NCBI GenBank assembly: GCA_017934545.1
Contig: JAGBJI010000002.1
Location: 186,001 to 250,000, forward strand
Length of the DNA: 64,000 nt
Source of the DNA: Bacteroidales bacterium
GTDB taxonomy: Bacteria; Bacteroidota; Bacteroidia; Bacteroidales; P3
Reading direction: 5' to 3'
This document shows positions 41,476 to 51,059 of this stretch, piece after piece. Made by a program: the position numbers and the translations under genes. Position 1 is the stretch's first letter. Each line of letters starts with the position of its first letter. The notes beneath the pieces are model-generated. The model worked only from the letters and a program-made list of their open reading frames with translations. It was not told the origin of the DNA and did no database searches.

Positions 41476-41479
41476 TTTC

Positions 41480-42493
41480 TTAAAGGTTGATATTTCTTAT
41501 ATTATAAATAGGTAACGGTATTTTTTGGCGTAAAGACGACAGTATTTTTTCGCTTTCTATCTTAAAACCTTGCGGAGATACGGGGTTGACAGTTATTGCC
41601 AACAGATTGGTTTTATACAAGCACATAATCTTTCCGCCTTTGTTCAAAAACCAATATGTATTGAGTTCGTCGGAAAATATATGTGTGAAATCCTTTGTTA
41701 TAAGCGTGAATTCTTCGGGGTGGTTTTGTGTTTTCAAAAGCTCAATAAGTTTGTCGGTAATCATGCCCGGTATGTACAGAGTGCGGGATACGGAAAATAT
41801 TTTGTCTTTGTATTTGTCCAACATCAGCATTGACGGTATGTTTAAGTCAACGGCGTTGCCTTCGGGTGTGATTGCAAAGACGCCTCTGTGCTTTTGGGAC
41901 AATTGTTTTGTTAATTCATGCGGTGCTTCGGGTAGTTTAGTCATGTTGTACAAGAAAAGAGTTTTTTGAGTTATCTTTTCAACCGAAGCGGATAAGACTG
42001 CACCGGTTGAAAGTATCATCGCATCGGTAATAGAGGGCGAAGCAAAGGATTTTCTTGACAATGCACCGTCAATCAAACATAAATCGTTTTGCTGCAACAG
42101 TTGTTTGATGAGATTTTTCAGCCACGTGCTGTCCGTAGGACCTGAAAGCATAACATTGCCGTATGTTTTGCTTTGTGCAGTTATAAGTCTGCCGAGCGTA
42201 GTTCCAGCTTCGGACACGTCGGTTATAGAAGCAAAAATTTCTTTTTTAGGATACAGTTGTTCGGAAGTTACAAACGTGTTTTCTGGGTATATAAACACCC
42301 TCGGCTTTGAAGTATCCGTCACTTGGTCTATAGTTTCTCCGTCAATACCGATAGAAGTGACGGAAACTTTTACATTATTGAAAGAATGCAGGCGAGAGAG
42401 TACATAATTCAATGCTTCTGTTTTGCCTGCATTCTTGTCCATGCCGACAAAAGAGATACTTTTGTATTGAAGTAAATCCTTTATAAACGGCAT
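41480..42493 (-). CDS. kamB: P-loop protein of the lysine aminomutase cluster (KamB)
   Basis: 337 residues. A P-loop near the N-terminus (VGMDKNAGKTEAL) and LCLIDGALSRKSFASPSITDAMILSTGA, with a nucleotide-binding-like Asp, are visible. The rest is mixed alpha/beta without known domains. Position between kamA and the MutS-like kamC matches the conserved kamABC order of lysine fermentation clusters. A role in reactivating the B12-dependent aminomutase is inferred from that context, not shown. Spacing to kamA (14 nt) and kamC (4 nt) supports one operon. Confidence 0.75.
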   Translation of the reverse strand: MPFIKDLLQYKSISFVGMDKNAGKTEALNYVLSRLHSFNNVKVSVTSIGIDGETIDQVTDTSKPRVFIYPENTFVTSEQLYPKKEIFASITDVSEAGTTLGRLITAQSKTYGNVMLSGPTDSTWLKNLIKQLLQQNDLCLIDGALSRKSFASPSITDAMILSTGAVLSASVEKITQKTLFLYNMTKLPEAPHELTKQLSQKHRGVFAITPEGNAVDLNIPSMLMLDKYKDKIFSVSRTLYIPGMITDKLIELLKTQNHPEEFTLITKDFTHIFSDELNTYWFLNKGGKIMCLYKTNLLAITVNPVSPQGFKIESEKILSSLRQKIPLPIYNIRNINL

Positions 42494-42507
42494 ATTACTG
42501 TTGATTT

Positions 42508-43761
42508 TTATCTCTTGGAATTTCTTTGGTGGCGTTCCAAATCCTTAGGTTCCATTGCCATGCGTTTGTTTTCAAGCAATGACAACACACCTTCCTGTTC
42601 TATTTCCTCGCCTTTCAAAAAGTCTACGTCGCACTGTCCCGGAGTATAGTCCAAAGGTTCGGTATAAGTAGTGATAACGCCTTCGTAGTTACGCAACACC
42701 ACTTTGCCCGGTGCCTGCGATATGATGTATTGCGGCATAACAGGGGTCTTGCCTCCGCCTCCCGGTGCATCGACAACGAATGTCGGAACGGCATAACCCG
42801 AAGTGTGACCGCGTAAACCTTCCATTATTTCAATACCTTTTGATACTGTTGTACGGAAATGCTCCAATCCCATACTCAAATCACATTGGTATATATAGTA
42901 AGGGCGTACTCTCATGCTGACAAGTTTTTGTACCAACTTACGCATAACCCTTACGTCGTCGTTAACGCCTCTTAACAATACGCTTTGGTTTCCCAAAGGA
43001 ATACCTGCATTGGCCAGTTTGGCACAAGCCTGCTTTGCCTCTTCGGTACATTCGTTAGGATGGTTGAAATGCGTGTTCAACCAAATAGGATGGTACTTTT
43101 TAAGCATATTGCACAAGTTGTCGGTTATACGCATAGGACAAACGACAGGCGTTCTTGAACCAAGGCGGACAATCTCCACATGGGGTATTTGACGCAACCT
43201 GCTGATGATGCTTTCCAACATTTCGTCACTGACCATCAAGCAATCACCGCCCGAAAGCAACACGTCGCGTATTTGCGGAGTGCGTGCGATGTAGTCAATG
43301 CCTGCTTGGATGCGGTCTTTGGTCACTTCGCAGTCGTTTTGTCCTGCAAAACGGCGGCGGGTGCAGTGACGGCAATACATGGAACACATATCGGTAATCA
43401 AAAACAAACATCTGTCAGGGTAACGGTGGGTTATACCCGGAACGGGTGAGTCTTCGTCTTCGTGCAACGGGTCTAACAAATCGGCCTGTGCCTGATGGGT
43501 TTCTTTGATTGTCGGTATAGCCTGCAAACGTACGGGGTCGTTAGGGTTGTTAGGGTCTATAAGGCTCAAATAGTACGGGGTGATAGCCATACGTAAGGTT
43601 TTCAAAGCGGCTTTTACGCCGTCTTCTTCTTCCGAAGTAAGGTTGACGTATTTTTTCAATTCGTCCAAAGTTTCTATTCTGTTCCTTACCTGCCAATGCC
43701 AATCGTTCCATTGTTCGTCGGTGACATTAGGGAACAATTCTTTTCTTCTGTTTACTTGCAT
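42508..43761 (-). CDS. kamA: L-lysine 2,3-aminomutase
   Basis: 417 residues, the length of the Porphyromonas/Clostridium enzyme. The radical SAM cluster motif is CSMYCRHCTRR near 125-135, followed by LLSGGDCLMVSDEMLE. PLP-lysine lies in the late region TFVVDAPGGGGKTPVMPQY, which is diagnostic. It converts L-lysine to L-beta-lysine, the first step of lysine fermentation to butyrate and acetate. The partner genes kamD/kamE and kdd/kce/kal/kat are not in this window. First gene of kamABC. Confidence 0.95.
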   Translation of the reverse strand: MQVNRRKELFPNVTDEQWNDWHWQVRNRIETLDELKKYVNLTSEEEDGVKAALKTLRMAITPYYLSLIDPNNPNDPVRLQAIPTIKETHQAQADLLDPLHEDEDSPVPGITHRYPDRCLFLITDMCSMYCRHCTRRRFAGQNDCEVTKDRIQAGIDYIARTPQIRDVLLSGGDCLMVSDEMLESIISRLRQIPHVEIVRLGSRTPVVCPMRITDNLCNMLKKYHPIWLNTHFNHPNECTEEAKQACAKLANAGIPLGNQSVLLRGVNDDVRVMRKLVQKLVSMRVRPYYIYQCDLSMGLEHFRTTVSKGIEIMEGLRGHTSGYAVPTFVVDAPGGGGKTPVMPQYIISQAPGKVVLRNYEGVITTYTEPLDYTPGQCDVDFLKGEEIEQEGVLSLLENKRMAMEPKDLERHQRNSKR

Positions 43762-43802
43762 ATTTATATTGTGTTTAGATTATTTGCACATAGTTCAAAA
43801 CG

Positions 43803-43810
43803 CAAAGTTA
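43803..43810 (-). promoter_or_regulatory. -7 promoter element of kamABC
   Basis: Minus strand TAACTTTG, 41 nt before the kamA ATG at 43761. It lies next to the family D array. Confidence 0.6.
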
Positions 43811-43865
43811 CGAATTTTTTGCCGAATACTTAAAATATTTTTCCCACTTGTTACAATATTTTTGT

Positions 43866-43986
43866 CTTTTCAGAAATGGTTTTTGTTCAGACGGTTCAAA
43901 ACCAAGTTTTGAACCGTCTGAAATGCACTTTCGGACGGTCTGAAATATAGTTTTGGACGGTCTGAAACAAAATATTTTCAGAAAAA
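43866..43986. repeat. Phased word array, family D
   Basis: Four CGTCTGAA/GGTCTGAA units of ~18 bp are centred at 43893.5 (inverted), 43914.5, 43936.5 and 43958.5. TTTTCAGAAA words flank them at 43872 and 43980, so six words are spaced 21-22 bp. The first two units form a perfect 15-bp hairpin arm (CAGACGGTTCAAAAC, loop CAA). Located between divergent kamA and xseA. Confidence 0.8.
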
Positions 43987-44021
43987 AGAAATTTTCGTTC
44001 ACAAGGCAATAAAATAAATCG

Positions 44022-44029
44022 TAACTTTG
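44022..44029 (+). promoter_or_regulatory. -7 promoter element of xseAB
   Basis: TAACTTTG lies 28 nt before the xseA ATG at 44058. Confidence 0.65.
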
Positions 44030-44057
44030 CAATTCTCAAAGCAAAACAGACTGTTGT

Positions 44058-45257
44058 ATGGATACGGAACAAATGTTTGCAGGCGGATTGAACGGAACAA
44101 GGGAGGTGTTTTCCTTGTCGCAGGTCTTGCATTCGTTGGAAAATACCGTTAGAAAAGAGTTCCCGTATTCCTTTTGGCTAAAGGCGGACATATCAAAACT
44201 GAATTTTTACAAGTATTCGGGGCATTGCTATCCCGATTTGGTTGAAAAAGAAGACGGCGTGGTGACGGCACAAATGCGTGCTATTATATGGAGGAATGAT
44301 TATCAGCGTATTAACGAAAAGTTTTTGCAAACCGTACGCCAACCTTTGCAGGACGGAATCAGTATAGTGTGCAACGCCAAGATAACTTTCCACGCTTTGT
44401 ACGGGTTGTCTTTGATTATCTACGATATTGACCCCGCTTTGACGTTAGGCCAGATGGAAAAAGAGCGGGCGGAGTGCATTCAAAGGTTGAAAGAAGGCAA
44501 TATATTTGACCTTAACCGCAAAAAAGCCATACCCGAATTGCCAAAACGGTTGGCCGTTGTGAGCGTTCCGACAAGCAAAGGTTACAACGATTTCGTCCAA
44601 ACAGTTGAACCATATAAAGACCGCTACGGAATAAGAATGCATCTGTTTGCTTCGTTGTTGCAGGGCGATGCTGCAGCGTATCAACTGACGGAAGCTCTGA
44701 ACGCAATCCGAAGTGTTGTGCATCATTTTGATTGCGTGTTGATTATACGCGGCGGCGGAGGAGATATAGGCATGAATTGTTACAACGACTACGGGCTTTG
44801 CCGCACTGTAGCCGAGTTTCCTCTGCCCGTGTTGACGGGTATAGGACATTCAACCAACGAAACGGTTGCCGAGATGGTCGCATGCCGCAATTTCATCACA
44901 CCGACGGCTCTTGCAGAGTTTATAGTCGGAGTGTTTGCCGAAAAAGAGCGGCAATTGACCGATGCAACATCCGATATTGCCAAAGTGAGCGGCTTTTTCA
45001 TGCGGGAGGAACATAAAAATTTGGAGTACATACGCAGTTTGCTCTCCGTCAACGTCCGCAATATATTTGACAAACATTACAGGGATTTGGATTCTTTTGC
45101 AAAATATTTAAGTGCGGTCAATCCGCAGAATATTTTAAACAAGGGCTATACCATTACAACCGTAAACGGCGAAATAGTAAAGAGTATCAGTCAGATAAAA
45201 CCGCACATGAAAATTGTTACACGCACTGCGGACGGTGAGTTTGAGTCCGTTACATAA
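44058..45257 (+). CDS. xseA: Exodeoxyribonuclease VII large subunit
   Basis: 399 residues. An N-terminal OB-fold (LSQVLHSLENTVRKEFPYSFWLKADISKLNF) precedes the catalytic domain with LPKRLAVVSVPTSKGYNDF, VLIIRGGGGDIGMNCYNDY and VLTGIGHSTNETVAEMVA, all hallmark motifs (the family Asp-Thr pair is in GHSTNETV). A helical C-terminal region follows. With XseB it degrades single-stranded DNA from both ends. xseB follows after 20 nt, so they form an operon. Confidence 0.95.
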   Translation: MDTEQMFAGGLNGTREVFSLSQVLHSLENTVRKEFPYSFWLKADISKLNFYKYSGHCYPDLVEKEDGVVTAQMRAIIWRNDYQRINEKFLQTVRQPLQDGISIVCNAKITFHALYGLSLIIYDIDPALTLGQMEKERAECIQRLKEGNIFDLNRKKAIPELPKRLAVVSVPTSKGYNDFVQTVEPYKDRYGIRMHLFASLLQGDAAAYQLTEALNAIRSVVHHFDCVLIIRGGGGDIGMNCYNDYGLCRTVAEFPLPVLTGIGHSTNETVAEMVACRNFITPTALAEFIVGVFAEKERQLTDATSDIAKVSGFFMREEHKNLEYIRSLLSVNVRNIFDKHYRDLDSFAKYLSAVNPQNILNKGYTITTVNGEIVKSISQIKPHMKIVTRTADGEFESVT

Positions 45258-45277
45258 AGATAAAAAATGACATTATT

Positions 45278-45487
45278 ATGGAAAACAGTGAAATGACATA
45301 CAGCCAAGCGTACGATGAACTCCGCAGGATAATGTCCTGTATTGAGCAGGGCGGAATATCGGTTGATGAGTTGACCGAAAACATAAGCAAAGCCTCGCAG
45401 TTGATTGCTTTTTGCAAAGAAAAACTGCACAAAATTGAACTTGACACCGACAAATTGCTTGAAGACTTGGAGCAAAGTAATGCCTAA
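45278..45487 (+). CDS. xseB: Exodeoxyribonuclease VII small subunit
   Basis: 69 residues, the usual size. YSQAYDELRRIMSCIEQGGISVDELTENISKASQLIAFCKEKL is the XseB family pattern of two helices joined by the GG-I-DEL turn. Several XseB copies bind one XseA. The last codons lie within 10 nt of the minus-strand terminator that serves pyrG or the small transcript downstream. Confidence 0.93.
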   Translation: MENSEMTYSQAYDELRRIMSCIEQGGISVDELTENISKASQLIAFCKEKLHKIELDTDKLLEDLEQSNA

Positions 45488-45492
45488 AGAAG

Positions 45493-45527
45493 AAAGGAGG
45501 GATTATCGTTTGAATAATCTCTCCTTT
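45493..45527 (-). terminator. Minus-strand terminator hairpin
   Basis: A 14-bp stem: AAAGGAGGGATTAT at 45493-45506 pairs with ATAATCTCTCCTTT at 45514-45527 (one G-U). On the minus strand it is followed by CTTCTTT. It ends the pyrG-side transcript or a short RNA starting near 45594. Confidence 0.65.
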
Positions 45528-45599
45528 GACATTAAGAAAGGAATGTCCTTATAGTTATTAACCCTTATATTAAAATATTTTTTCTTGTTTTCGGTATTG

Positions 45600-45630
45600 C
45601 AAAATTATAACCTTTTTGCAATCCGTGCAA
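45600..45630 (-). promoter_or_regulatory. Minus-strand promoter downstream of pyrG
   Basis: Minus strand TAATTTTG at 45600-45607 with TTG at 45628-45630, 20 bp apart. It would drive a ~110-nt RNA to the hairpin at 45493-45527. Confidence 0.45.
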
Positions 45631-45662
45631 TACTCATTTGTAGGTATTTTGATATTTTTTAA

Positions 45663-47291
<1,629 letters not shown>

Positions 47292-47329
47292 TTAAATAGT
47301 GTGCGTAAAAAATTATTTTAATTCTTCAT

Positions 47330-48322
47330 TCAGGCTTGGTCGGCCGAGCCTAAAACGTTTTTACATTTGTGAATATACAATTGTTTCAACCTTTCCCTTG
47401 CAGGACCTAAGTATTTACGAGGGTCAAATACTGAAGGCTCATCAGCAAGAACTTCCCTTACTGCGGCAGTCATAGCCAAACGTCCGTCGGAATCTATGTT
47501 TATTTTGCATACAGCACTCTTGCTTGCCTGCCGAAGTTGGTCTTCAGGGATACCTATTGCGTCTTTAAGGGCTCCTCCGTGCTGATTGATACTTTTAACA
47601 AGGTCTTGCGGAACGGAAGACGAGCCGTGTAATACGATAGGGAAGCCCGGTATGCGTTTTTCTATTTCTTCCAAGATGTCAAAACGCAATGCAGGCGGTA
47701 CCAATATGCCTTCTGCGTTGCGTGTACACTGTTCGGGTTTGAATTTGTTGGCTCCGTGCGATGTTCCTATAGATATTGCCAACGAGTCAACGCCCGTTTT
47801 GCTTACGAAATCCTCAACATCTTCGGGTCTTGTGTAAACATGCGAAGCTGCAACTACGTCATCTTCTATTCCGGCCAACACTCCGAGTTCGCCTTCCACC
47901 GTTACGTCGTATTGATGTGCGTATTCCACAACTTTTCTTGTCAAGGCAACGTTTTCGTCGTACGGATGGGCAGAGCCGTCAATCATTACGGAAGAAAAAC
48001 CGTACTCAATACAAGACTTGCAAAGCTCAAACGAGTCGCCGTGGTCAAGATGCAAAACAATAGGAATAGCATAGCCCAACTCCTTTGCATACTCCACTGC
48101 ACCCTGTGCCATGTATCTCAAAAGAGTTTGATTTGCGTATTTTCTTGCTCCTGAAGACACTTGAAGTATTACGGGAGATTTGGCTTCAACACAAGCTTGT
48201 ATTATAGCCTGCATTTGTTCCATGTTGTTGAAGTTAAAAGCAGGTATTGCATAACCTCCTTTTACGGCCTTTTTAAACAATTCCCTTGAGTTTACAAGGC
48301 CTAAATCTTTATAATTAACCAT
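47330..48322 (-). CDS. fba: Class II fructose-bisphosphate aldolase
   Basis: 330 residues. YAIPAFNFNNMEQMQAI at the N-terminus, IVLHLDHGDSFELCK with the zinc His and catalytic Asp, VTVEGELGVLAG, and SIGTSHGANKF and VLHGSSSVP (further zinc and phosphate ligands) define the zinc-dependent class II enzyme. It splits fructose-1,6-bisphosphate in glycolysis and acts in reverse in gluconeogenesis. It follows dapA by 14 nt on the same strand and precedes pyrG by 50 nt, so a shared transcript is possible. Confidence 0.95.
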   Translation of the reverse strand: MVNYKDLGLVNSRELFKKAVKGGYAIPAFNFNNMEQMQAIIQACVEAKSPVILQVSSGARKYANQTLLRYMAQGAVEYAKELGYAIPIVLHLDHGDSFELCKSCIEYGFSSVMIDGSAHPYDENVALTRKVVEYAHQYDVTVEGELGVLAGIEDDVVAASHVYTRPEDVEDFVSKTGVDSLAISIGTSHGANKFKPEQCTRNAEGILVPPALRFDILEEIEKRIPGFPIVLHGSSSVPQDLVKSINQHGGALKDAIGIPEDQLRQASKSAVCKINIDSDGRLAMTAAVREVLADEPSVFDPRKYLGPARERLKQLYIHKCKNVLGSADQA

Positions 48323-48336
48323 GATTCTTTTTTGAT

Positions 48337-49227
48337 TTAATGTTGATTTATATCTTTTATTATTACTTGCAAACGGTTGTAAAGCGTTTTTGATACTTTG
48401 GCAAGCGGCAGGCGGACAACGTTTTGCGTTATGCCCAAAATCTCAAGTGCGGCTTTTATACCGCAAGGGTTGCCTTCTTCAAACACTGCATTGGTAAAAG
48501 GCAACAAAGCGTTATGTATCGCAGCGGCTTTGCGGAAATTGTCTTTCAATGCAAGGTTGACCATTTCGTTTACTTGTTTGGGAAAAGCGTTTGCAGTTAC
48601 CGAGATAACGCCTTTTGCTCCGCAGGCAATCAAAGGCAATGTCAGTGCATCTTCACCGCTTATAAGTTCGAAGTTTTTAGGTTTTGACCTTAATATTTCC
48701 ATACATTGAGCCATGTTTCCGCTTGCTTCTTTGATTCCTGCTATGTTTTTGCATTCTTCGGCAAGTTTCAGCGTGGTTTCGGCCGAAATATTTGACCCTG
48801 TACGGCCCGGAACGTTGTATATAATCACGGGAACGGGGCATGAATTGGCAACCATTCGGAAATGTTCCAACAATCCTTTTTGCGTAGGTTTGTTATAATA
48901 AGGTGCAACCGAAAGCACTGCCGATATACCGTTGTAATCCGTCTTTGTTATATGGTTTACAAGTTCCCTTGTGTCGTTTCCGCCCATGCCAAGCACTATC
49001 GGAACGCGTCCGTCGGCCGTTTCGGCGGTAAATTCCCTGATTGCCGACATTTCTTTTTCGGTAAGGGTGGGATATTCGCTTGTCGTACCCAAGCAAACCA
49101 AGTAGTCTGCACCGTTGTCTATGCAATGGTTGATAAGTTTGCCGAAACTTGTAAAATCCACGTTGCCCTGCTTGTCAAAGGGTGTAACCAAGGCTACGCC
49201 CGTTCCTTTTATATTAAAATCTTTCAT
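48337..49227 (-). CDS. dapA: 4-hydroxy-tetrahydrodipicolinate synthase
   Basis: 296 residues, a single TIM-barrel domain. GTTSEYPTL carries the conserved Thr pair. IIYNVPGRTGSNI has the catalytic Tyr, and NIAGIKEASGN the Schiff-base Lys. GVISVTANAFPKQ is near 200. It condenses pyruvate with aspartate semialdehyde at the branch point to lysine and diaminopimelate. The predicted promoter is 32 nt upstream of the start. fba follows after 14 nt. Confidence 0.96.
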   Translation of the reverse strand: MKDFNIKGTGVALVTPFDKQGNVDFTSFGKLINHCIDNGADYLVCLGTTSEYPTLTEKEMSAIREFTAETADGRVPIVLGMGGNDTRELVNHITKTDYNGISAVLSVAPYYNKPTQKGLLEHFRMVANSCPVPVIIYNVPGRTGSNISAETTLKLAEECKNIAGIKEASGNMAQCMEILRSKPKNFELISGEDALTLPLIACGAKGVISVTANAFPKQVNEMVNLALKDNFRKAAAIHNALLPFTNAVFEEGNPCGIKAALEILGITQNVVRLPLAKVSKTLYNRLQVIIKDINQH

Positions 49228-49258
49228 CTATAAATTCCGTTCGGTTATGATTGAATTT

Positions 49259-49266
49259 CAAAATTA
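49259..49266 (-). promoter_or_regulatory. -7 promoter element of dapA
   Basis: Minus strand TAATTTTG, 31 nt before the ATG at 49227. Confidence 0.6.
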
Positions 49267-49363
49267 CTACAAATTTCATTACCTGCAAAATTTATTTTCA
49301 AATTTTTTTCATTCCCTTACCGCCCCGAAACCATGCCTTGTATATGCGGGTTCGGAAAAGGAA

Positions 49364-49450
49364 ATAAAAAAACATATGTATTTTGAAGAAAAAACATATG
49401 TTTTTCAATCAAAAAACATATGTATTTTTATCCGAAAACATATGTTTTTG
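49364..49450. repeat. Phased CATATG array, family A copy 1
   Basis: Four A-tract/CATATG/T-tract words with CATATG starting at 49373, 49395, 49417 and 49439, exactly 22 bp apart. It lies between the divergent dapA and histidine kinase genes. Confidence 0.9.
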
Positions 49451-49483
49451 AAAATTCAAATGCGGTTTTATAAAAATTAATCT

Positions 49484-49491
49484 TAAATTTG
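49484..49491 (+). promoter_or_regulatory. -7 promoter element of the histidine kinase gene
   Basis: TAAATTTG lies 25 nt before the ATG at 49517, just right of the CATATG array. Confidence 0.55.
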
Positions 49492-49516
49492 CATAAATTT
49501 AATCACAAAACGGTTT

Positions 49517-51052
49517 ATGAAAAAGTTTCTTAAAAATCCGAGAACGGGCTGGTACATACTGTCGGCGGGATTTGTGATAATACTGTTGCTATTCATACCG
49601 ATGACAAAGATGATTTCACGGCTTAGGATTGAAGAACAAAAAAAAGTGGAACTGTGGGCCAATGCCGTAAGTCACAAAGCGGCGATAGTAGACAAGACCG
49701 AAAAATTTTACGGCAATGTGACCCAAAACGAAAAAGTAAGATTGCAACAGTTCATAGAGGCGTATAAAATCATTATGTCGCAGCCCGAAGACGTTGATTT
49801 GTCCTCGCCCAAACTCAGATTCTACACCAATATAATTATGGACAACAAATCCATTCCCGTAATCATAACCGATGAATTTAACAATATAGTTTTCTCTCAA
49901 AACGTCAACATTGACAAAAACCAATCCGTACTTGTCGGCGATTTGTACAGAAGATTTTCCCAGAACCCGCCGTATGAGTACGAGGTATACGGAATGAAAT
50001 TCAGGCTTTACTATACCGAAAGCGTCATATACTCGGATTTACGCAGCGTGTTGAACGATGTTTCCGATTATGTGCTGACCGATATTACCGACAACACGGT
50101 ATTTGTTCCCGTGTTGATAACCGACTCTTCGCAAACCAAAATCCTTGCCTTCGGAAACATAACCAAGGACAAGGTTTCGCCGCAAAACGCCGCCGTAACC
50201 ATAGAAGAGATGAAAAACGCCAACACTCCTATACGTATATCGCTGCCCGAGGGCAAGTACGGCTATATATTGTACGAAAAAAGTGCCACTTTGACCATTT
50301 TGAAATACTATCCATTGTTGTATATAGTGCTTTTGGTACTTGCGGGAGCATTGTTTTTCAAAGTATACCAAACAATCAAAGTGTCACAACAAAATTCCCT
50401 TTGGGTGGGAATGAGCAAGGAAACCGCCCATCAGCTCGGTACTCCTATTTCTTCGCTTGTTGCGTGGATTGAACTGTTAAAGATGAACCCCGAAAACAGT
50501 GAAACCTGCAGGGAAATGGCAAAGGACGTAGACAGGTTGAATCTTATAGCCGACAGATTCTCACAAATAGGTTCCGTACCCGAGTTGAAAATGCACGATA
50601 TAGTGGAAGTTATTGACAATACGGTGGCGTACATGACTGTACGCAGTCCTAAAAAAGTTGTCTTTACGTTAGACATTCCCCAAGACGGAAAAATTTTTAT
50701 TCCGATGAATAAATCTTTGATTGAATGGACGTTTGAAAACATTATAAAGAACGCCGTTGACGCTATGGAGGGCAACGGCAACATTACAATCAAACTTGAA
50801 GACAAACAAAGCCATATTCACTTGGATATACAGGACACGGGCAAGGGTATGATGAAAAAACAATTCAAGCAAGTGTTCCAACCCGGCTATACAACCAAAA
50901 AACGCGGTTGGGGATTGGGGCTTTCGCTTGTCAGACGTATAATTGAGGAGTATCACAACGGCCGTATATATGTCAAAAACTCCGTTGTGGGCAAAGGAAC
51001 TACGTTCAGAATAGAATTGCCTAAAGATATTAAAAACGGCAAACGGCCTTAA
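49517..51052 (+). CDS. Membrane sensor histidine kinase
   Basis: 511 residues. Membrane helices at ~10-30 and ~257-277 enclose a periplasmic sensor domain of about 225 residues without known motif. The phosphoacceptor region reads SKETAHQLGTPISSLVAWIELL near 298. The ATPase domain has NIIKNAVDAMEGNG (N box), DTGKGMMKKQFKQVF (G1) and RGWGLGLSLVRRI (G2). The AHQLGTP type H-box is common in Bacteroidota. No response regulator gene is adjacent; the NtrC-like protein at 36 kb is a conceivable partner. hemW follows after 7 nt. Confidence 0.9.
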   Translation: MKKFLKNPRTGWYILSAGFVIILLLFIPMTKMISRLRIEEQKKVELWANAVSHKAAIVDKTEKFYGNVTQNEKVRLQQFIEAYKIIMSQPEDVDLSSPKLRFYTNIIMDNKSIPVIITDEFNNIVFSQNVNIDKNQSVLVGDLYRRFSQNPPYEYEVYGMKFRLYYTESVIYSDLRSVLNDVSDYVLTDITDNTVFVPVLITDSSQTKILAFGNITKDKVSPQNAAVTIEEMKNANTPIRISLPEGKYGYILYEKSATLTILKYYPLLYIVLLVLAGALFFKVYQTIKVSQQNSLWVGMSKETAHQLGTPISSLVAWIELLKMNPENSETCREMAKDVDRLNLIADRFSQIGSVPELKMHDIVEVIDNTVAYMTVRSPKKVVFTLDIPQDGKIFIPMNKSLIEWTFENIIKNAVDAMEGNGNITIKLEDKQSHIHLDIQDTGKGMMKKQFKQVFQPGYTTKKRGWGLGLSLVRRIIEEYHNGRIYVKNSVVGKGTTFRIELPKDIKNGKRP

Positions 51053-51059
51053 CGTAAAA

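Noticed and set aside
49364-49450. CATATG arrays as a CRISPR
   Set aside because: Only four units, 22-bp step with 4-6 variable bases, no cas genes; far too short for repeat plus spacer.
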